Source: JANQPA01 sp964628385 (GTDB taxonomy: Bacteria; Bacteroidota; Bacteroidia; Chitinophagales; Saprospiraceae). From it: a DNA stretch of 10,642 bases. The stretch spans positions 1 through 10,642 of the forward strand of contig CAZVOD010000118.1 in assembly GCA_964628385.1 (NCBI GenBank). Direction: 5' to 3'. Within the stretch, counting starts at the first letter, position 1, and every line of letters starts with the position of its first letter. The translations under genes and the position numbers were made by a program. The notes under the pieces are model-generated. The model saw nothing but the letters and a program-made list of their open reading frames with translations. It had not been told where the DNA came from and did no database searches. Below, piece by piece: positions 6,224 to 10,642 of this stretch.

Positions 6224-9166
6224 ATGTACCTCAACTGCCACACCTACTACAGCCTGCGTTACGGCACCTGTTCGCCGGAGCAGCTCGTCCAGAAAGCTCG
6301 TCTTTGGGGGATTGAGGTATTGGCCCTAACGGATATCAACAATACCAGTTGTACTTATGAATTCATGCGGCACTGCCACAAAGCAAGTATCAAGCCCATA
6401 GTAGGTATAGATTTCAGAAATGATAACAATTGTTTGTATGTGGGATTGGCTCAAAATCAGGAGGGGTTCCGGGAACTTTGCAATTGGCTGACCAGGCATT
6501 CACTCGCCAACAAGCCACTGCCAGAGGTCGCGCCGGAGTTTCAAAATAGCTTTGTCATTTATCCTAAACTCATCAAACCGATCAAACAGTTTAGAGCAAA
6601 TGAGTTTTTAGGTATTCGACCGGAGCATGTCAACCGTTTATTCTCTCATGAGCTGCGCAACTATCAACACAAACTTGTGATCTACAATCCAGTTACCTTT
6701 TTGGAAGAAGAGGACTATCAGACGCACAAAATCCTCCGGGCAATTGATCAGAATACATTACTCAGTAAAGTCACAAACAAAGACTTAGCCAAAAAACAGG
6801 AACGGCTTATTCCGCCGGAGACCCTGAAAGTCTACTATGATCAATATCCTCGCATTGTTCGCAATACTCAAAAGCTGATCGAGGCCTGCAATATCAGCAT
6901 GGATAGCAGTTTGCGCAATAATCGTCAGACTTTCACCGGCAGTAAGGAAGGGGATTATAAATTGTTGGAAAAACTGGCAATCAGTGGCTGTCAAAAACGA
7001 TTTGGAGCAGGCCATCACAAGGCCTTGCAACGAGTAGAGCGCGAGTTGCAAATCATCAAAAAGCAGGATTTTTGCTCTTACTTTCTCATTACCTGGGACA
7101 TTGTGCGCTATGCCCACAGTGCGGGCTATCATCATGTGGGTAGAGGTAGTGGCGCCAATTCTATCGTTGCCTATTGCCTAGATATCACGGATGTTGACCC
7201 GCTGGAGCTCGATCTTTACTTTGAGCGGTTCATCAATCCCTATCGCAAATCACCTCCTGACTTTGATATCGACTTTTCCTGGGATGAACGCGATGATGTA
7301 ACTGACTATATCTTCAAGCGCTACGGTAAAGCATATACTGCACTACTGGCAACTTACACGACCTTTCAGGCCCGCTCGGTAGTACGGGAAATAGGCAAGG
7401 TACTGGGTTTACCTAAAGGGGAGATTGATACGATTGTCAGGCAACCTCAAAATTACAGTGACCACCATCCTTTATCTGATTTTATTTTTGAGTATGGAAA
7501 ACGCCTGGAAGGCGTACCAAATCATCTGTCTATTCACGCTGGCGGCATTGTCATTTCGGAATCGCCTATCAATAATTTCACGGCATTACAGATGATGCCC
7601 AAGGGGTTTCCCATCACCCATTTTGATATGTATCATGCGGAAGAGCTGGGGTTCCATAAATTTGATGTATTGAGTCAACGAGGGCTGGGCCACATCAAAG
7701 ATGCTGTGGAGCTGATTCGACAGAATACCGGTCAGGCTATTGACATCTACGATATTGACTACATTAAGCAGGATGAGAAAGTCAGGGCAGTGCTTAAATC
7801 GGGACAGTGTATGGGCTGTTTTTATATTGAATCGCCGGCGATGCGTGGTTTACTAAAAAAACTATCCTGTGATAATTATGTGCATCTGGTAGCTGCCAGT
7901 TCTATCATTAGGCCCGGTGTAGCTCGATCAGGAATGATGCAGGAGTACATCAGGCGATTTAACAACCCGCATAGTTTCCGCTACCTGCATGAAGTTTTTG
8001 AAGAACATCTGGGGGAAACATTTGGCATAATGGTTTATCAGGAAGATGTGATGAAGATTGTTCACCACTTTGCCGGGCTGGATCTGGATGAAAGTGATGT
8101 ACTTCGACGTATTATGACCGGCAAAAAATATACGGGGGATACTTTTGAGCGACTTCGCCAAAAGTACTTCGACAACTGCCGAGCCAAAGGCTACGAGGAA
8201 CAGCTGGTCAAAGAAGTATGGCGACAAATCGAGAGCTTTTCTGGTTATTCTTTTTGCAAGGCCCACTCAGCCAGTTTTGCCGTAGAAAGCTTTCAAAGCT
8301 TATTACTCAAAGCTTATTTTCCGCTTGAATTCATGGTGGCTGTAATCAACAATTTTGGAGGGTTTTATCACACAGAATACTATTTCCATGAAGCACGAAT
8401 GCTCGGAGCTTCTATTCATGCACCATGCGTCAACAACAGTCGATTCCTGACTCATTTGGAGGGCACAGATATTTACATCGGCTTTATCCACTTGCATCAA
8501 ATGGAGCGACAGATAGCGCATAAAATTGTACATCAACGGGCTATTGGAGGTTCTTTTAAAAGCCTCTCCGATTTTGTCAGTCGTGTGTCCATTACTGCCG
8601 AACAACTGGAAATTTTGATTCGAATCGGTGCATTTCGCTTTACAGGAAAAAGTAAATATGAATTGATGTGGGAAAAAAATGCAGTCTACAACCCCCGGCA
8701 ACGCAAGGAGCACTCCCTTTCTTTATTTGAAGAAGAAAAAACCATTCATTATCAATTGCCCTATCTAGAGACAGGTCCACATGATCAGACTTTTGATGAA
8801 ATAGAACTGTTGGGCTTTCCCTTAGCTTCACCATTTTCTTTACTCCAAAACGACGATTGTGAGAACTGTATACGAGCCAAGGACCTGGCGACCTACAAAG
8901 GTCAGATGATTAAGATCCTGGGATATTATGTTTGTAAAAAAGAGGTACGCACCGTCAATCAAAAAATGATGGCTTTCGGTACCTGGATTGATCGCAAGGG
9001 CCACTTCTTTGATACAACTCATTTTCCCAATTTCCTCAAACTTCATCCTTTTCGCGGCAAGGGCATCTACCTGATCGAAGGAAAAGTAGCAATGGACTAT
9101 AGCTTTCCCAGCGTAGAAGTGCTGCACATGGAAAAACTACCGTTTGTAGAAGACGAACGCTATTAG
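6224..9166 (+). CDS. dnaE: DNA polymerase III alpha-type (DnaE) polymerase, short form, probable error-prone partner of DinB
   Basis: A C-family DNA polymerase of 980 aa, shorter than replicative DnaE (about 1160 aa in E. coli) and nearer to DnaE2/ImuC. Seen in order: a PHP domain (from residue 1) whose metal motifs are changed (N4-C-H6 for HxH; TDIN at 36-39 for TDHG); polymerase palm with GRGSGANS (307-313 region), PDFDID (345-350; catalytic D348 and D350) and the third Asp in FDVLS (D481); fingers motifs around IRPG (562-565), YQED (605-608) and KAHSASFA (679-686); a possible clamp-binding SLSLF (831-835); and an OB-fold (about 893-945). The protein ends soon after the OB-fold, so the C-terminal tau-binding region of replicative alpha is missing. 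That, and its position behind dinB, argue for lesion bypass rather than chromosome replication. A stop at 6200-6202 in the same frame rules out an earlier start. The housekeeping DnaE is presumably elsewhere; if not, this reading fails. Confidence 0.93.
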   Translation: MYLNCHTYYSLRYGTCSPEQLVQKARLWGIEVLALTDINNTSCTYEFMRHCHKASIKPIVGIDFRNDNNCLYVGLAQNQEGFRELCNWLTRHSLANKPLPEVAPEFQNSFVIYPKLIKPIKQFRANEFLGIRPEHVNRLFSHELRNYQHKLVIYNPVTFLEEEDYQTHKILRAIDQNTLLSKVTNKDLAKKQERLIPPETLKVYYDQYPRIVRNTQKLIEACNISMDSSLRNNRQTFTGSKEGDYKLLEKLAISGCQKRFGAGHHKALQRVERELQIIKKQDFCSYFLITWDIVRYAHSAGYHHVGRGSGANSIVAYCLDITDVDPLELDLYFERFINPYRKSPPDFDIDFSWDERDDVTDYIFKRYGKAYTALLATYTTFQARSVVREIGKVLGLPKGEIDTIVRQPQNYSDHHPLSDFIFEYGKRLEGVPNHLSIHAGGIVISESPINNFTALQMMPKGFPITHFDMYHAEELGFHKFDVLSQRGLGHIKDAVELIRQNTGQAIDIYDIDYIKQDEKVRAVLKSGQCMGCFYIESPAMRGLLKKLSCDNYVHLVAASSIIRPGVARSGMMQEYIRRFNNPHSFRYLHEVFEEHLGETFGIMVYQEDVMKIVHHFAGLDLDESDVLRRIMTGKKYTGDTFERLRQKYFDNCRAKGYEEQLVKEVWRQIESFSGYSFCKAHSASFAVESFQSLLLKAYFPLEFMVAVINNFGGFYHTEYYFHEARMLGASIHAPCVNNSRFLTHLEGTDIYIGFIHLHQMERQIAHKIVHQRAIGGSFKSLSDFVSRVSITAEQLEILIRIGAFRFTGKSKYELMWEKNAVYNPRQRKEHSLSLFEEEKTIHYQLPYLETGPHDQTFDEIELLGFPLASPFSLLQNDDCENCIRAKDLATYKGQMIKILGYYVCKKEVRTVNQKMMAFGTWIDRKGHFFDTTHFPNFLKLHPFRGKGIYLIEGKVAMDYSFPSVEVLHMEKLPFVEDERY

Positions 9167-9187
9167 GCTTTTGGCTCGATAAAAGAT

Positions 9188-9227
9188 GTAGGGTAAAAAA
9201 ATCAGTTTACTGATTTTTCTACCCTAC
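9188..9227. terminator. Bidirectional intrinsic terminator between dnaE and the aldehyde reductase gene
   Basis: GTAGGGTA (9188-9195) pairs with TACCCTAC (9220-9227). After one A/C mismatch the stem continues for nine more pairs (9197-9205 with 9210-9218), closed by a TTTA loop. It starts 21 nt after the dnaE stop and lies 26 nt beyond the stop of the convergent ahr-like gene. The A-run in one arm and T-run in the other, plus short T-runs outside on both strands, fit termination in both directions. Confidence 0.85.
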
Positions 9228-9253
9228 TTTTCAAAGCAGTTCATTTTTTAAAA

Positions 9254-10258
9254 TTACCTTTTCAAAACCACTCTGTACCTTGCTTTGCCCTGATCCAGGT
9301 GATTGAGGGCTTCGTTGGCCTGTTCCATTGAAAACTCCTCTACTGTTGGATAAATATCGTGGCGCACACAAAATTCAAGCATCTTTTTAGTCAAAGCCGG
9401 GCTGCCGATAGGGCTGCCTCCCATTGACTTTTCTCCTGCAATCATTGTAAAGGCAGGTACGCTCATGGGTTCCAGGACAGCTCCTACCGTGTGTAATTTA
9501 CCTTTGGGTGCCAGTGTACCCATGTAGGCGTTCCAGTCTAGTGATACGTTCGTAGTGTTGAGCACCATCTTTAGCTTACCAGCGATACTTTTCAGTTCTT
9601 CCAGCGACCTGGAATTGATGACTCTGGTCGCACCCATTTCCAGGATTTGCTCTTTTTTATCTGGACTTGAGCTAAAAGCGATGACTTCGCAGCCCCAGTA
9701 TTTTAGAAATTTCAGGGCCATGTGCCCCAGGCCACCAATACCAATTACACCGACGCTATCTGTAGCGCGCACATCCGCCAAAATGATGGGACTAAAAACG
9801 GTAATACCTCCACATAACAGCGGCCCGGCTTTTGCCATATCTATGCCATCGGGCATAGGAATGGCCCATGACCAGTGGCCACGTACCACATCTGCAAAGC
9901 CACCGTGTCTTCCTATAATAGTTGCCTCAGAACTTGGGCATAAGTGATGGCTACCATCCATACACTGATCACAGTGCATACAAGAACCTGACTGCCAACC
10001 CAGGCCTACCTTATCGCCTGGCTTTACGGTTTTTACGGCATCTCCTACGGCCATGACTTCTCCGACGATCTCATGCCCCGGTACAAAGGGATACTTTGTA
10101 AGCCCCCAGTCATTGTTTAGCATACTCAAATCTGAGTGACAGATTCCGCAGTAATGTACTTTGATATCAACTTGCTCTTCTCCAATTGGTCCCAACTCGT
10201 ATTGGAAGGGACTAAGCTTGCCTTTCGGCTCGTTTGCTGCGTAAGCATTTACGACCAT
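9254..10258 (-). CDS. ahr: Zinc-dependent NADPH aldehyde reductase / alcohol dehydrogenase, Ahr (YjgB) type
   Basis: A medium-chain dehydrogenase/reductase that reduces aldehydes to alcohols in the cytoplasm. At 334 aa it is close to E. coli Ahr (about 339 aa), and stretches such as YCGICHSDLSM (36-46), GPLLCGGITVF (145-155) and the C-terminal GKARYRVVLK are characteristic of that subgroup. The catalytic zinc ligands are C40, H62 and C149; the structural zinc site is C93, C96, C99 and C107. The cofactor-binding Rossmann motif is GIGGLG (173-178), and the SSS at 196-198 after the second strand fits NADPH preference. All key residues are present. Family knowledge suggests broad activity on aliphatic and aromatic aldehydes, so detoxification or fuel/alcohol metabolism is likely; the true substrate is not visible. 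It is convergent to dnaE and separated by a terminator, so it is not part of that operon. The start has A-rich upstream sequence and no Shine-Dalgarno. Confidence 0.92.
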   Translation of the reverse strand: MVVNAYAANEPKGKLSPFQYELGPIGEEQVDIKVHYCGICHSDLSMLNNDWGLTKYPFVPGHEIVGEVMAVGDAVKTVKPGDKVGLGWQSGSCMHCDQCMDGSHHLCPSSEATIIGRHGGFADVVRGHWSWAIPMPDGIDMAKAGPLLCGGITVFSPIILADVRATDSVGVIGIGGLGHMALKFLKYWGCEVIAFSSSPDKKEQILEMGATRVINSRSLEELKSIAGKLKMVLNTTNVSLDWNAYMGTLAPKGKLHTVGAVLEPMSVPAFTMIAGEKSMGGSPIGSPALTKKMLEFCVRHDIYPTVEEFSMEQANEALNHLDQGKARYRVVLKR

Positions 10259-10308
10259 TGTTTTGTATTGTTTTCTATACTTGAATAATAGACTTATTCG
10301 AGAGCATT

Positions 10309-10337
10309 AGAATATTCTCACACTTTTTTGGAGAATA
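10309..10337. repeat. Palindrome and overlapping inverted repeat upstream of ahr, possible operator
   Basis: AGAATATTCT (10309-10318) is a perfect 10-bp palindrome. Overlapping it, TATTCTC (10313-10319) and GAGAATA (10331-10337) form a 7-bp inverted repeat with an 11-nt spacer. The same half-sequence is thus used three times within about 30 bp, 50-80 nt upstream of the ahr-like start codon, where a regulator would act. No regulator gene is adjacent, so the function is a guess. Confidence 0.3.
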
Positions 10338-10479
10338 CATTAGATATTTTCCAGGCTCTCGTCTTTTGTAGTAAGAAAGCAATCGATAAAAAAGTTGGGT
10401 ACAGTGCCCTTAATTTTCTGAAAAAGAAGCATAAGCTTCAAAATACGGTTTAGTTTTTAATCCCCTTTTTAAAGTCTAT

Positions 10480-10642
10480 ATGGCATTTACACTTTTGACG
10501 CTTTACCTAACCAACTCTAACAAAAAGAGCAGGAAGTTTTTTACCGTGCTTCAATTCATTTATCTTTATCTTTTGTGGGAGTTTGAATTAAAGGGTTCTG
10601 CAAAGCAAGCGCTCCGGCACATACGGGAAAGAAAGTACTTTG
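10480..10642 (+). CDS. Possible start of an unrecognised gene running off the right edge
   Basis: From the ATG at 10480 the plus-strand frame stays open for 54 codons to the window edge, despite AT-rich DNA. The product begins MAFTLLTLYL and continues as a basic, aromatic-rich sequence with KQALRHIRERKYF at the visible end. I recognise no family. The upstream in-frame stop is at 10432-10434. It may be a real partial gene divergent from ahr, or a chance open frame; the sequence to the right is needed to decide. Confidence 0.2.
   Translation, partial: MAFTLLTLYLTNSNKKSRKFFTVLQFIYLYLLWEFELKGSAKQALRHIRERKYF

Larger units (their letters stand above)
10259..10642. other. Intergenic region upstream of the aldehyde reductase gene
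   Basis: This AT-rich stretch should hold the minus-strand promoter of the aldehyde reductase gene. I found no exact TAnnTTTG on the minus strand here. It contains the palindrome and inverted repeat at 10309-10337 and, further right, a plus-strand frame that runs off the window. No RNA gene was recognised. Confidence 0.5.

Noticed and set aside
7928..8266. Minus-strand ORF of 112 codons inside dnaE, and similar long antisense frames in the dnaE and OmpA-family genes
   Set aside because: They are shadows of strongly conserved plus-strand coding sequence, with no signals or recognisable domains.

Overview
The window looks like a chromosomal segment from a member of the phylum Bacteroidota, probably a free-living Saprospiria/Cytophagia/Chitinophagia-type lineage. 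The evidence is a PorE-like OmpA protein (TPR, PD40 propeller and peptidoglycan-binding domains), a beta-propeller lipoprotein with an acidic motif after its lipid-bearing Cys, A-rich start-codon contexts without Shine-Dalgarno sequences, and promoter elements of the Bacteroidota type TAnnTTTG. The genus cannot be read from the sequence. I see no rRNA, tRNA, CRISPR array, transposase or phage gene.

Layout. (1) 122-2902 (+): a 926-aa periplasmic/outer-membrane OmpA-family protein, followed by a strong hairpin with 18-bp perfect arms (2912-2963). (2) 4494-3062 (-): a two-gene unit encoding a 71-aa exported acidic peptide with three Cys, then a 380-aa lipoprotein that probably folds as a beta-propeller. 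A 12-bp perfect stem-loop lies between them. (3) 4495-5052: a divergent regulatory region. Its right side carries two overlapping-type TAnnTTTG elements framed by a 10-bp perfect inverted repeat, then a 40-codon upstream ORF. (4) 5053-9166 (+): a two-gene translesion-synthesis operon, dinB (Y-family polymerase with an intact active site and a QLDLF clamp-binding motif) and a short DnaE-type C-family polymerase (980 aa, altered PHP metal motif, no C-terminal tau-binding region). (5) A bidirectional terminator (9188-9227) separates this operon from a convergent Ahr/YjgB-type zinc aldehyde reductase (10258-9254, -). (6) 10259-10642 is mostly non-coding, with a palindrome near the ahr start and a reading frame that stays open to the right edge.

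How the genes may work together. dinB and dnaE form a polymerase pair comparable in logic to the ImuB/DnaE2 mutasome, but here the Y-family partner looks catalytically competent and no ImuA or LexA/UmuD-like gene is adjacent. Its likely operator and upstream ORF are the most interesting regulatory structure in the window. The small peptide plus lipoprotein unit resembles the pairing of small exported peptides (NVEALA type) with 6-bladed beta-propeller lipoproteins in Bacteroides, but the peptide lacks the NVEALA signature and may be an undescribed family. The OmpA protein and the aldehyde reductase appear to be independent housekeeping or accessory genes.
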